Part shown: in pieces, positions 1-11,355 of the stretch
Numbering within the stretch: the stretch's first letter is position 1
How the letters are laid out: every line of letters starts with the position of its first letter
NCBI RefSeq assembly: GCF_040712315.1
Contig: NC_134018.1
Location: 2,204,501 to 2,268,500 of the forward strand
DNA from: Castanea sativa
Lineage: Eukaryota > Streptophyta > Magnoliopsida > Fagales > Fagaceae
DNA length: 64,000 bases
Direction: 5' to 3'
Position numbers and translations under genes: made by a program
Notes under the pieces: generated by a model
Seen by the model: only the letters and a program-made list of their open reading frames with translations
The model's database searches: none
What the model was told of the DNA's origin: nothing

Positions 1-876
1 ATAGAGTCAAAAGGAAGAAGTTCAATTTTGATCCTATTGATTATGCAAGTATCGACAAAACTAAATTTTGGGTAGTGGAAGATGAGGAGCCTCCATTTCT
101 GGATCATGAGGAGATAGAGAATGCATTATATGAAGAGGGAGCTCATCCAATCGAAGAAGGATCATCTAGCCATGTACAAAGAGGTTAGCTTATAACAATT
201 CTTTGTCTAGTTGTATATTTTAATTAGACTATTTATGATTTATGAGAAATGATTATTAGAATCGTTATTTCATTTATTGTTCTTTGGTTTTGGAATTTGT
301 ATAGATATGGACAATGAAGTGATTGAGGATGATGATGATGATATCAATTTGGAATCATTTGGTGATGAAGATGATGCTCCTCCCGGATTTAGAGATAAAA
401 ATCATCCTATTCCTATTGAAGATGAGGATGAGGATGAGGATGATGATAATGATGCTAGTGGCGGAGCATTTGGTTCACATGATGATATTGATTTCAATTT
501 TCTTCATAACAAATGAGGCTTGAGTCTTAAAACTTATTAGTTGTTTGTTTGAAACTTTAAAACTTATTTGCTATTTGGATGTAATGAACTTATTTTTTAT
601 TTGCCATTTGGATGTAAATATAATGACTAATGAAGTTATTTATTTAGTTTTGTTGAAAGTTTATTTTGTTAAGGATGATTGTTATGTTAAATTCTTTAAA
701 AAGATATTATATACTTCTTTAAAAAAATTATTAATTATTTATATAATTTAAATAAATAATAATTAAATTATTTATGACGTCACCGGTTCGACCATCGGTC
801 CGACCTCGGTTCGACCTTAAAACCGGTATTTAGCTCCTTTTCCGGTTCTTTCACCGTACCGGTTTTTAAAACCATG
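1..876 (+). mobile_element. 3' part of a hAT-superfamily DNA transposon (cut by window edge)
   Basis: This is the tail of a DNA transposon whose left part lies outside the window. It contains the last two coding exons of a transposase and then a subterminal region rich in CGGTTCGACC-like motifs (783-865). It ends in TTTTAAAACCATG near 876. The subterminal motifs and the terminal AAAACCATG match the right end of the complete hAT-like element at 37769-39262, which has 8-bp target duplications. The hAT assignment follows from that match and from the coding exons. The right flank starts with tacttgat, the expected 8-bp duplication, but the partner copy is off the window. Confidence 0.65.
3..516 (+). 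CDS. hAT transposase C-terminus, two exons (3-183 and 305-516)
   Basis: The first exon enters from the left edge in the third frame and reads RVKRKKFNFDPIDY, then DKTKFWVVEDEEPPFLDHEE, a segment typical of the region after the hAT dimerisation domain. A donor GT lies at 184-185 and an acceptor AG at 303-304. Splicing joins G to AT and keeps the frame, giving an Asp codon. The second exon is extremely acidic (runs of Asp and Glu, with APPGFRDKNHP in the middle) and stops with TGA at 514-516. The protein is a transposon-encoded DNA-cutting enzyme, and the catalytic part is outside the window. The splice sites are inferred from phase and consensus only. Confidence 0.6.
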
Positions 877-2963
877 TACTTGATCCACACACACAACACA
901 CAAGTTTAATATTCAATGAATGCCTATTTCATTTGTGTGTTTGTACATGTTCAAATGTGATGTGTGTGCGCTCAACCATATGTGGATTAAACCAAAAAGA
1001 TTTTTGTTCTTTTTGTTTGCTTTTGGAAGTGATTTGTATCATTCATGTTTTTCAAAGTTTTTCAAGTTGTTTTTGTGTGAAACACATGTGTTCTGGGTGT
1101 TTTCGTGACTTATTTCATGTGTAAGCTCAATTGGGAGTTAAATGGTCCAATTCCCAAGTTTTTCAATCTTGGACAGAGACTTTCGCGACTATTTCACAAG
1201 TAAAACTTACCAACGAAATACCAGCAAGATACCAGCGAAATTTTGCGAATATGTAACCAACGAAAATTCCCAGCTTCCCACAAAAATCATTAGATCAGCT
1301 TTTAAAATGGTATTTCGTGGGACATTTGTTTTAAGTGTCTCCCATCTTCTCCCAAACCCCTATTTTAATGTTTCTACATCAAAATCCAACTAAATTCAAT
1401 TGTTTTTTATTCCATTAATATTTCTAAGGTAATCTTTAACTCTTTTCATTGATTTTGATCCTTAGATTATGTTTTTGGGGGTTTTATGTTCATAGTTGGG
1501 ATTTTTTCAAATGGGAGTTGAAAAACTTAATTTTTTTCAATCTTTTTTATTGGACTTTGTTTTAAATAATGATTTTCTTTGGATGTTGGCCCCTTGTGGC
1601 AAAAATAACATGTATTTAAGCAAGATTTTCATATGTTCTTGCATTATTTAACATACATGTGTAGTGTGTGCACTCTAAGTGTTTGATAAAATGCCCAAAT
1701 GACGTTTTCTCGTTGTTTTGGACTCCGATGAGTACCAATTTTTGGAGATCACTATAATTATTCATGTTTATCATCTTTTAATCATTGGTGGTATATTTTA
1801 TACATTTTACCCTGTGAGTGGTTATTCATGCATTGGTCATGCATCTCACATGCACACTAGATGCACCTTTGCTGCATGCACTCTAATACTTGACATGTTT
1901 TGCATTCACTCATGCTAGTTAAGTCTTTTTAGATCTTTTAGCACATATAACATGTTCTTGTGTCTACATCATGTCTTGGTCTATATTTTGTTCCATCATC
2001 CTTAGCATGTCATGTTTACATTATGCTTTGTAGCATTCTTTGTTTTTATCTTCCGTTTGAGCTTCTTTTTCTCATTCATCTTGCACCCCTCATGCATCAT
2101 ACCCTTGTTCATATCTTTTTTTCTTTCCCTCCTTTCTCTTGATTCACTTGTCTATTCATGACAAAAAGGGGGAGAATATACCGGAGTGTTTCATCATGTT
2201 TATATGACTCATGTGCACATTCTTATGGGGAGAAATTTTACCTCGTGCACATTCGTAAAGGGAGAAAGCCATAGGGAAGATACATATACTAAGGGGGAGA
2301 AGACAACTTTTATGGGAAAACCTTGTTTTGTCTTTGTTTTACTTTCTGCTTGTTTTCTCAATGCTTTATGGTGCTTTGAGTTACTTTTAGTATCTATGCT
2401 TTGCTGATCTCATTGCATCGTGTTTATGTGTTGGAACACACTTGTGCCCTTGTTGGATCTTGTATCCTTAATGCAAATACCTTTTGCATTTTGCATTGGT
2501 TGTGTGTTCTTGTGCCCTTGTTGGATGTTGTATCCTTAATGCAATCTAAACCTAATGCTTCTTTAGCGTTATTGCATCAGTTATGTGTTGGACATGCATA
2601 CATCCTTATGCTATTGTGTTTTATTGGTTGCATGTTCGGATGATCATTTACTTTGCTATATGATCATTATAGTCATTTCCATATGACTGTTTTGGTTTAT
2701 GACCACGTTGCTCATATGTTTCACATCATGTTTACTTGATCGCAATTTACTTGTTACATTATACTTGTCCTTTTATCACTTAATTTACCTTAAGGGTCTA
2801 ATGTATTTTGTGCAAGTGTTTCAGGTTACACGTACATATGTTCCAAGTGCTTTACAACTTCTAGATTTAGGTGTGAGTGAGTTTTGTCATTATTTTCAAA
2901 CTCACGTTTAAGTCTAGAGTCTGTTATAGGGTGTTTTGTCACGAAATAGCCAAAAGGGGAGAT
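877..2963 (+). mobile_element. internal remnant of an LTR retroelement, probably Sirevirus-like copia
   Basis: No pol domain is readable in this stretch. It carries several purine-rich tracts of the type AAAAAGGGGGAGA (near 2163, 2225, 2258, 2294 and 2951). Repeated polypurine tracts before the 3' LTR are a known trait of Sirevirus copia elements. A direct repeat of about 50 bases, containing gcccttgttggat, occurs near 2450 and again near 2515. The region at 1175-1275 (tttcgcgactatttcacaag) resembles motifs inside the following LTR. Short reading frames here look fortuitous. The hAT element probably inserted into this element, but the junction cannot be proven from one side. Confidence 0.4.
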
Positions 2964-4031
2964 TGTAAAGTTGTGATTTACAACTATGATTTATGTTGGC
3001 TTTATTCTATGAAAAAAGTGTTTTAATTGCATAAATTTGTTTCCTTGTATTTTTGTGGGATTTTAGTGTATTAGGTTTAGTATTAAGTTGGTGAAAACTC
3101 AAGCTTAATTGAAGATCAATGCATTTTGCGACTAACTCGTGAGAAGTTCGCGAGAAGGTTTCCTGTGAAAAAGGCATGTGAGAAGCACATGACTGAAAGC
3201 TGAAGAGTCATGCTAGGCTGTCAATTTCGCGAGTATTTCACGGGTAAGGCCTTCCCGCGAGATACTCATGAAACTCTCTTCTTAGAGATTTTTAAGTGTG
3301 ACTTTCTTATCCTTCACCCACACTCTATATACCTTCATTACCCACAAAAGTATGAGAGATCATTTAGAGAGAAAAACCCTAGATAGGTTTTCAACAATAC
3401 ACACACCCATCTTTTAGAAAGAGAGCTACTCATTCTTAGTGATAAATCATTGTAGTCTTTTCTCTTTCCCTCTCTCATTGTCATATCTTGAGAGGAGATT
3501 TTTACCTAAACACAACCCACACTTTTTCGGAGTGTAGAGAGTGTTTTGGAGATTGGGAAGTTTTAAGGATTCGCCAAAAGAAGCTGGTGAGGCTTGGCGG
3601 ACGGAATCAATCGTATTGTGGGATTAGGAAAGCTAGACAAGACACGGTTACGAGAAACCTTATTGGAGTAGGAGATTGGAGGACTTAGGTACATTGGATA
3701 GATTAGACTTGGAGTGTCTCTTGTTATTCGTGTATTCCAACTTATTGTCTAGTGAATCGATTTATCGCTTGGAGGGCGGCAGAGAGGTTTTTTGCCGAGT
3801 TCTTCGGTTTCCTCTTCGATAACACATTGCCGTATTATCTTGTGTTTGCCTCTTTCTTCCCTTACTCTTGTACTTTACTTTTATTATTTGTTGTTCATGT
3901 TTATGCACTAGAGTAGTATCGGTTGTTTGCGCTTCTTTTACTCTTGTTTCCGCACTTAGATAAGTTACAGTAAAATCAACCGAGTCGTAATTTATTATTT
4001 TGGGGTCTAAACAGCTTTTGTGTTTTTTACA
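2964..4031 (+). mobile_element. probable 3' (or solo) LTR of a copia-like element
   Basis: The segment starts with TGTAAAG directly after the purine tract CAAAAGGGGAGAT and ends with TTTACA, giving the inverted TGTAAA/TTTACA termini expected of an LTR. A TATA-like motif lies at 3326-3332, followed by a leader-like region. No second LTR copy exists in the window, so the 5' half of the element is missing or lies further left. The exact right boundary is inferred from the terminal inverted repeat only. Confidence 0.5.
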
Positions 4032-4154
4032 CAAATCCGAGCTTTCAATTCCAATAAATGCTAAACTACTTGTCTTAGGCTCAGTCTCAATCGCATTCTC
4101 ATTCTCAGTCTTAGACTTGTTGGCAGGAAAGAGTAATGAAATGGAAAGAGTTGT

Positions 4155-4613
4155 TTATCCATAATTACATATTGAACCGGCAGCTTCCGAGTCAGATGTG
4201 GTACCGGATGGTGGAAATAAATGCGAAAATGAGGGTACTGAGGGATTTTGAATTATTTCTTCATCATTTTGGGAACTGTCTGTTGTTTCAGACCTAGCTG
4301 ATGGGAAGAGTAACCCTATGGAATTGGAATGAGAGAATTTTGGAGACTTGTTGTTAGGGAAGAATAATGGAGACTCAAAGTCCGAGTGTGACAACACAGG
4401 TGATGGGAAAATTGACTCTACCAATGACGGACTAAAATATGGACTTGTTTCTTCACGAATTGGACTACGATGGCCGTGAGACATGTTGATCAATAAAATC
4501 AGTTCGTCTTTGATGTCAGCTACTTCTCCATGGATGCCTCCTAGCAGTTTTGCTTCCTAGGTCAATAAGAAAATCAGCCTATTGATAAGAGCAAATAGTA
4601 CCATCTCCGCCAT
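4155..4613 (-). pseudogene. NLR0: truncated NLR coiled-coil start fused to an unrelated Ser/Pro-rich frame
   Basis: From the ATG at 4613 the frame reads MAEMVLFALINRL, a TAG at codon 19 (4557-4559), then EAKLLGGIHGEVADIKDEL. This is the start of the Rx-N coiled-coil domain and aligns with NLR3, which has CAG instead of the TAG. After DEL (about residue 38) homology stops. The same frame continues for about 115 codons of a Ser/Pro/Phe-rich sequence (for example SPYFSPSLVESIFPSPVLSH) that I do not recognise. No NB-ARC or LRR follows. The locus is therefore a stub whose 3' part was replaced. It cannot make an NLR unless the stop is read through. The upstream flank is homologous to the 5' flanks of NLR1, NLR3 and NLR4. 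Confidence 0.75.
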
Positions 4614-4800
4614 GACGCTTCTATTCTTGCTCCAACCAAACCTATATATGCTATTTAATTTGAATTTGGCTTTTCTCTATGAATTATGATCCCACTTTCC
4701 CTAAGCTTTCCTCCGCTTGATTTCTTGTAACTTTGTTTCTAGCTTTTTTTTTTTTTTTTTACTCAGATAAGTTTGCTTTAGCCTTTGGTCACGTTTGTCG
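4614..4800 (-). promoter_or_regulatory. 5' flanking block of NLR0, shared with the other NLRs
   Basis: The sequence just upstream of the NLR0 ATG contains the landmarks ggcttttctctatga, cccactttccctaa and tctagctttt. These recur in the same order upstream of NLR1 (26119-26290), NLR3 (45640-45800) and NLR4 (54180-54310). The block is therefore a duplicated promoter-proximal or 5' UTR region. No clear TATA box was assigned. Confidence 0.5.
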
Positions 4801-4901
4801 GAAATATCAATGAGTTTTAATAGTTAACTAACTCATTAACGTGTGGGACTTTTTGACTTTCCCGGCCATTGTAAATAGCAAAGTCCACAAATATTTTAAT
4901 A

Positions 4902-5930
4902 GTTAATTCTCTCATTAGAGGTGAGGTCCTTTTGGTTTCATCCTCGAAGTAGTGTCGAACCTTCCTTCCACTTTCCCTGCCAAATTCTACTCAATCAATT
5001 TTGTTTATGAAAACAAATTCATATATGTGACAAAGACAAAGTCTTCTTGACTTCGCTCGTCAGCACTCAACAATAGCAATGCCAATTATCAAGTAAGCAA
5101 AAATTTAGGACAGGAAAATCAAATTCATATATGCGACAGAGACAAAGACTTTTTGACTTCGCTCGTCAACACTCAACAGTAATTAATTCTCTCATTAGAG
5201 AAGAGGTCCTTCTGTTTTCAACCTCGAAGTAGTGTCGAACCTTCCTTCTACTTTCCCTGCCAAATTCTGCTTAATCAATTTTGTTTATGAAAGCAAATTC
5301 ATATGTGCGACAGAGATAAAAGACTTCTTGACTTCGCTCGTCAACACACAACAGTAGCAATGCCAGTTATCAAGGTGACGTAGGATAGAATCTTCAAATT
5401 AATTTTTGTAATTATTTAATTTTGATATTTTTATGTAAAATTCATTATTTTAGGTTTAGATTATTTATTTCTTTGTTTTTAGGTGTTTTTAATGCTTTTA
5501 GGTCAAATTTGGTTCATGTTATGGTTAGGTATTAGTTAAGACTTATTTTAGAATATAATTTTTTTTCTGTCAAATTTTATGAAGCTCTTAAATAGGCCTC
5601 TAAGTTTGTAAACATTATTCTGAGATTAGTATTAATAAAAATTCAGATGTTTTGTCAAAATTCTTTCTCCGATAATTTCAATTTATCGCTTTGTGGATTC
5701 ATGAACTTGAGGTTTAATACCCAGAAGCTAACAGTTTAATTCATATTCTTCAAAGAAAGTATCGTGTATACTTTTTTTAGACTTCCACGACATCAAAAGT
5801 AAACCAAAATTTAGGACAGGAAAATCAAATTCATATATGCGACAAAGACAGAGACTTTTTGACTTGGCTTGTCAACACTTAACAGTAGCAATGCTAATTA
5901 GCAAGTAAACCAAAATTTAGGACAAGAAAT
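4902..5930. repeat. tandemly duplicated block, three degenerate copies, upstream of NLR0
   Basis: A unit beginning agttaattctctcattagag at 4901 recurs at 5181 with a 280-bp period. A shorter sub-unit containing ttgacttcgctcgtca and tttaggacaggaaaatcaaa appears near 5047, 5153, 5328 and 5859. The third copy is split by a probable solo LTR (5376-5795), since sequence at 5797-5930 continues the unit. Each sub-unit carries TTGACT, the core of a W-box. Confidence 0.75.
5376..5795 (+). mobile_element. probable solo LTR, 420 bp
   Basis: The segment interrupts the tandem unit: sequence left of it ends ccagttatcaag and sequence right of it resumes aagtaaaccaaaatttagg, as in the uninterrupted copies. 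It starts TGACGT and ends ACATCA, an imperfect terminal inverted repeat, and has an AATAAA-like signal near 5632. The flanking pentamers (caagg and aaagt) match at only three of five positions, so the duplication has decayed or the edges are off by one or two bases. Confidence 0.5.
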
Positions 5931-6669
5931 CATCAAATTTCTTTTTTGACAACCAAAGTCCTTATACTATTTCCTAATCGCTCATTGGGAAATTCATAAT
6001 ACAAGGTAAGCTATTATTACGTAATATCTACACCATATAATATATAATATTAGAAGTATAGTATGTATTGTTGCAATATCCTTGTTGCAGCTTATAGGTC
6101 ACGTCATTTTATATATTTTATTTTATTTTTTTACAATACTGAATAATATATGAAAATATTAAAAAGCTTCATCCAGCTTCCTTAGAAAAAAAAAATTCAC
6201 ATATTCTAACAACCATCGGTCTACTTTCTATGTCACTAAATCAAAATAAATATTTGCTTACTTGATTATTTTACTATTCATAGTCAGTTATAGCATTCAG
6301 ATTAGTTCGAGAAAAAAATTATATTTATTTTAACATAAAAACCTACCTTTTCTATTTTGCCAAATTACTTTTCAAAAACACACATATCAAATTTTCTTTT
6401 TAACTTTATTTCATTAAAATATCAAACTTTTTTTTTCTAATTTTTTTTCTTTGTTCACACACTACAACCACTGTCCACTATCTTTCTTCATCTTGTTGAA
6501 ACCCATAGAAAGAAAAAAAAATTAGATGCACCACAACAATGCTTGCGTATATTTGCCCAATTATTGCAACAAGCATATTGCACAATGGATGCATAAGCTG
6601 GTGTAGTGATTTTTTCGATTTGTTGGAAAAATTAGGGGCTTATGCTATTTTTCATCCACTTATGCGAAT
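5931..6669. other. AT-rich spacer without recognisable gene
   Basis: Around 5966-6010 a short block (ctatttcctaatcgctcat, then ttcataatacaa) is shared with 22430-22500, 26510-26560 and 49130-49200. This marks it as part of the duplicated NLR flanks. The rest is low-complexity AT-rich sequence. Confidence 0.5.
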
Positions 6670-6677
6670 GCTCTTAA

Positions 6678-7839
6678 TTGTGGTTTTCAGACCTAGACTG
6701 TTCAAAGAACCGGTAAAGGGAAAGGTTCAAGCTTTTTAATGTTGGACCGAGATTTAATTGAGGTTGAACCATGATGATATTATAATTAATAAAAATAAAA
6801 ATAATTGTACTAAATTTGTAAACATTAGCAAGATTGACTAAAAATATCTAAAAAAATTGAAACATACTTCTAAATTAATTTTCATGATAATATAAGGTTA
6901 ATAGAAAATAATACAACTTAAATAAGCTTGACAATAGACTTACACTAGCTTGTAACCCCATGTATATACATGGATATACTTAAAAGATATACATTAACAT
7001 GCATACTATAATTCGTACATACGTAATATAAATATTTTTGATAGTCATCCTTATATATATTTTTTTAACTCTTTAAAAAGTCTTGTAAGAATATTATTAG
7101 GTAGAAAATATAAATTTTTCATTTTTTTATTATTATTATTTTTTATTCATTAATTCTAGACTCTTTGATTTTTGTATGCAATAACTCATTTGGATGGATA
7201 TTTAGATATTGTACCACATTTGACTCCAAAATTAAGAAATAAAACTCTCTCTAAAAATATAAAATTTAGGACACATGACACAAAATTGGACTTCAATTAT
7301 AGAATATAATTGGATTTTTTTTCTAAGTTTTGCCTATTAATATATATATATATATAGATAATTATCCTTCAAGTATAAATCAATTTTATTAAATAAAAAA
7401 ATTACTTTTATTAACTTAGTAAATTCCCATGCAAATGAATTATTATTGAATCACAGGTAAATTTAGCAAAGACAACAAAGTTTGTAATATTTAATAAATT
7501 GAGAGAGGTGATATAATAAGTTGAGAAATTATAAACCACGTAAGTATAAAATAAATATAATAATAGATCATAATTAAACACAAGGAATCCAAGTGGTGTG
7601 TTGGTTACAATGTGAGGCTTACAACCCAATTCTCTATTTTTTTAAACATAAAGTCAACTCTGTGACCCAGTTGAACTAGCTCACGGTTCAAATGGTTTTT
7701 GGGTTGAACCATGGTTCAAGGGGTTCTCTTAGATTCTTCAAAATCAAATAACCAATTTTCACTCATAAAAATTGATTTTATGACTGGTTCATGATTAACC
7801 CAGTTGGACCTACCGATTCGGTTTGAATTTGAAAACCAT
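6678..7839. mobile_element. non-autonomous hAT-like element, 1.16 kb
   Basis: Identical octamers gctcttaa flank the element (6670-6677 and 7840-7847), which is the 8-bp duplication of hAT insertion. The termini are TTGTGGTTTTCA on the left and TTGAAAACCAT on the right, an imperfect inverted repeat shared with the hAT-like elements at 1-876 and 37769-39262. Subterminal regions carry gttgaaccatg and ggttcaa motifs in both orientations. No transposase reading frame is present, so it depends on a partner element for movement. Confidence 0.75.
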
Positions 7840-7847
7840 GCTCTTAA

Positions 7848-8532
7848 AGTATTAAAATAACATTCTTGCAAGAGGTATAATATTGTCATTGAAGTGGGTT
7901 TAAATTTTCTCCAACATCACACACCTCTTCAATTTATGATTTTTTATTTTTATAATTGTTGCTTATATATGGAAATTTTGTTTATTTGGAAATATATTAA
8001 TTTTAGAAATTATTGCACCTACTAAGGAATAACTATTACAATCCTTTTAGAGATGAGTAAATTCCTCATTTTAAAGAATAGCTATTTATAAGGAATGACT
8101 ATTTCTTGTAATAAAAACATTACCAAACTAAAAAATAGCTAAACCATATAAATAACTATTACATTACAGTGTTTATTATAGTTTACCAAACATGCCAACA
8201 TGAGAATGTTCTAGTACAAACATAGAGAAATTCAAACAAATAAGGTGTCATATTGTTGGAGAAATGGTTGCCACTAATAGATTCCATTGGTAGACATATG
8301 TTCAATAAAATCTTCCATGGGCTCGTTGCTTTAGGCAACTCTTTCCTCTTGCATTGGGAATCTTGAACCCAGTCCCAAAATTTTGGGTTTTAGCTAATAC
8401 CTGGCTCGATTATTTTTACCCATGACATATTTGATAGGACCCAACAGTCTCAAGTCGTGTCAAGTACTCGTTACCTATTGGGTTTAGCCATCCCAGGTTG
8501 GGACAAGCCATCTCAAATCTTAGTTTGCGTTA
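7848..8532. other. spacer; no feature recognised
   Basis: This is AT-rich sequence with no convincing coding potential. A short segment near 8380-8520 is less AT-rich but matches nothing I recognise. Confidence 0.4.
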
Positions 8533-8923
8533 TGTTGGAAGTGATAAACCAAAAGGTGCCTCTTAATATTTCATAACAGCTTGTGTATTTTGTTTTACCA
8601 TAATTGTTCGTGTCTTTTGTTTTTCTATAACTGTTTGTGTCTATTGTATTTTATAACATTTATGTATTTGAGTCTTCCACGTTTTAGAATTTTTTGTTAT
8701 GAAATAAAGAGTCATGAAAATAATGACAATTCTTGTAACTTCACCCTATAAAATGGGATAGATATATGATGTGAAAGTGTGTAAGAGAAAAAGTTGTAGT
8801 AAGCTTTCAAGGTAGTAGCCTGATCTCTTTTTTTGAGTTTGAACTACTCTAATTAAATTTTCATTCCCTTCTTTTTTGTGAGTATTTTGGTACAATTTAA
8901 GTCAAGGATTTGTAAAGCCAACA
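8533..8923 (+). repeat. 5' LTR of the copia element, 391 bp
   Basis: It starts TGTTGGAAGTG and ends AAAGCCAACA, giving the TGTTGG/CCAACA inverted termini. An AATAAA-like signal and a TATAAAA motif (near 8749) lie inside. The primer-binding site follows four bases later, which fixes the right edge. Confidence 0.8.
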
Positions 8924-8926
8924 AAG

Positions 8927-8938
8927 TGGAATCAGAGC
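8927..8938 (+). other. copia primer-binding site
   Basis: TGGAATCAGAGC differs by one base from TGGTATCAGAGC, the usual copia sequence complementary to the 3' end of initiator tRNA-Met. Confidence 0.8.
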
Positions 8939-8982
8939 CAAGTTCTTAGAGCCTAGAGTCTTTGTCTACACCATTAGTGAAG

Positions 8983-10066
8983 ATGTCTTCTAACATGGTG
9001 CAACAACAAATTCCTAAATTGATGAAAGAAAATTATAAGAGCTAGCAAATTCAAATGAAAAGCGTTGTTTGGATCACAAGAGCTATGGGAGCTTGTCACT
9101 GATGGGTATGTAAAACCCACAAGTGAGCAAGAAGCCATCTACAACGTAGAGCAAAAAAATTTGCTCAAGGATCAGAGGAAGAAAGACAAGAAGGCACTAT
9201 TTCTACTCTATCAAGGGGTGGTTGAGTCAACTTTTGAGAAAATTACCAAAGCAAAATCGAGTAAAGAAGTATGGGAGATTCTTGGCATTTTCTTCAAGGG
9301 TGTAGATCTTGTGAAAAGATTTTGTTTGCAAACTCTTCATGCCAAGTTTGAAGTTGCTCACATGAAAGATGGTGAGACTATTTCGATTATTAATCATGAT
9401 TACTTGTAATTGTTAATCGTTTGAAAAAGTAACGGAGAGAGTATTGAAGATGTTCGTGTGGTGGAGAAAATATTAAGATCTCTTGCAAATAAATTTGAGC
9501 TTGTAGTGGTGGTTATTGAAGAGTCCAAAGATTTGGAGACTCTCTCAATTGAGGAATTAATGGGATCACTTCAAATGCATGAGCAACATATAGAAAAGAA
9601 TTCTAGCTCTGTTGTCATTGAGCAAACATTAGAGTCAAAATTTACTCTAAGAGAGGAGAAGCCTAATGGCTCCCGTGGAGGATATACCAATAGCAACTAT
9701 GGCAAAGGTCATGGAAGAGGAACATCCAGAGGCCAATCTGCTCGCGCATGTGGAGGTAATAGAAATGTCCAATGTTTCAATTGCAACAAATTTGAACATC
9801 ATGCATCAGACTGCCGGTACAATAAATCTGAGGGGCACGATGAACAATCTAATCTTGTTGAGGCATCCAATGTTGAAAAAGAAGAATGCATACTTCTTTT
9901 AGCACAAGAAGAGGCAAATAATTCACAAGAGATGTGGTATCTTAATTCTAGAGCTAGTAACCACATGAGTGGGGGAAAAAAAAAAAAAACGCAGCTTTCT
10001 GTTGAGCTTGTTGAAGGTGTTCAAGGCGATGTCCGTTTGGGAGATTCATCCAAATTTCCCATATAA
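8983..10066 (+). pseudogene. copia gag and protease start, broken
   Basis: The frame opens MSSNMVQQQIPKLMKENYKS and meets TAG at 9043, where related Gag proteins have Trp. A +1 shift follows. The frame from 9065 (GSQELWELVTDGYVKPTSEQ and onward) is the UBN2-type Gag core. Stops at 9407-9409 and near 9425 interrupt it. From 9458 the same frame resumes and carries a CCHC zinc knuckle (CFNCNKFEHHASDC). It ends with WYLNSRASNHMSG, the protease active-site region in which the expected Asp-Ser-Gly reads Asn-Ser-Arg. A poly-A run near 9980 precedes the degraded tail. The protein packaged retroelement RNA, and this copy is inactive by several independent lesions. Confidence 0.85.
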
Positions 10067-10122
10067 GGTAAAGGAAAAATTGGAATATGTCAAAGGAATG
10101 GTGTTTTGCAATTTATCTTCAA

Positions 10123-11350
10123 CTAGTCGCAGACCCACGTGATCCATGGGAGTAGATAATTATTTTATAATTGTGTTATAAAATATAATTTTTTTTCTAA
10201 ATTTTGTTGAAGATGATTTTGTTCTCTCTAAAAATTAAACAATTTCTAAAATTATTTCATCTTTCTAACTCTACCAATATATCATTCTATTATTTTGGGT
10301 TGCGTTTGATTGATATTATGTTATAGTACACTATGTTTTTCTTTTCTTTTCTTTTTTTGTGCAATTAAACTTTTAATTCCTCATTCTCTTAAAGAAGATT
10401 ATTATGATAATAAAAAATCATAACAAAATTGCACTTAATGTTACTCAAATAATTGATAGACATTCAAATGCATAGTCAAGACATTTTATTTTATTTTTTT
10501 ATAAATTCAAATTCTCATTTACAAAATAGTAACTCAAAAAAAAAAATCAAATCAAAACAATAAGAGGGAGAGAGATTACTTGTGATAATAAAAAAAAAAT
10601 CGAAAATATAACACTAAAACATATTAACCCTAAATAAAATTTTAAAAAATACAATGACTCGTCAACCTAAAGTAGAATTGCAAGAAAGAATAAAAAATTG
10701 AGAGAGAGAGAGGGAGAAACAAATTTATAAAAATGAAATCTATGATGTGGTTTGATGCAAATGTGCTGCAAACAAATATTAATGATAAATACGGGAAAAA
10801 AAAAACTTTTGATACACTGAACCATGATCACAAAGGATTGGAAGTGGACCATGATTTCTCTAGCACAACAAATCCATAAGAGTCACATAATAGGAAATCA
10901 AGACCACCAAAAAATGGAAAAAAAAATAAATTGAGAGAAAGTGAGAGAAATAACATTTTGTGTGTGAGAAAACTATCCACAAAATTTGAGAGAGAATTGG
11001 AAATTTATAATAAGAAGATGAGAATAAGAACCCAAAATAAAGGAAGATAAAGGAATGGATGAAGAGAGATATTAAGGTAGTTAGTAGTGGGAAGATGGAA
11101 GGGTGAAAGGGTGGGGACAAAGAGTAAAAATATAAGATATAGTAATAAACATTAAATCATTCAAGTAATGCTATATAACATAAAAATGATATTCTCTTAT
11201 ATACTATCTTTATAATATAATAAGATGACATCTATTAAATCAAAGAAAAAAAAATACCATTATATAAATACAAAACTAAATCACATCAATCTAAAGTGAA
11301 GTTCTAAAAAACATAAAAATTCATCAACTTAAAAGTAAGCTTTGGAAATA
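10123..11350 (-). mobile_element. Helitron fragment (3' end at 10123), interrupted by the gypsy element
   Basis: Read on the minus strand, the segment ends with a short hairpin-forming CCCA...TGGG region and then CTAG, the Helitron 3' end. The interior (for example gaagagagatattaaggtag and agagagaaataacatttt) is closely similar to the Helitrons at 34031-36927. The 5' part is missing: the gypsy LTR begins at 11356 and the sequence right of the gypsy element does not obviously continue it. Short minus-strand frames here (10667-10852, 10860-11120) are chance frames in AG-rich sequence. Confidence 0.6.
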
Positions 11351-11355
11351 GTTTA

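Larger units (their letters stand above)
8533..10122 (+). mobile_element. 5' half of a Ty1/copia retrotransposon (LTR, PBS, gag, start of protease)
   Basis: An LTR, a primer-binding site and a damaged gag follow in the canonical order. The element stops abruptly inside the protease-integrase linker at 10122, where the CTAG end of a Helitron begins. The remainder of the copia element is not found to the right of the nest, so it was lost or lies outside the window. Confidence 0.85.

Noticed and set aside
1142..1393. 83-codon frame as a possible host gene
   Set aside because: It lies within the retroelement remnant, its cgcgact and aacttaccaacgaaa motifs recur as repeat sequence nearby, and no domain is visible.
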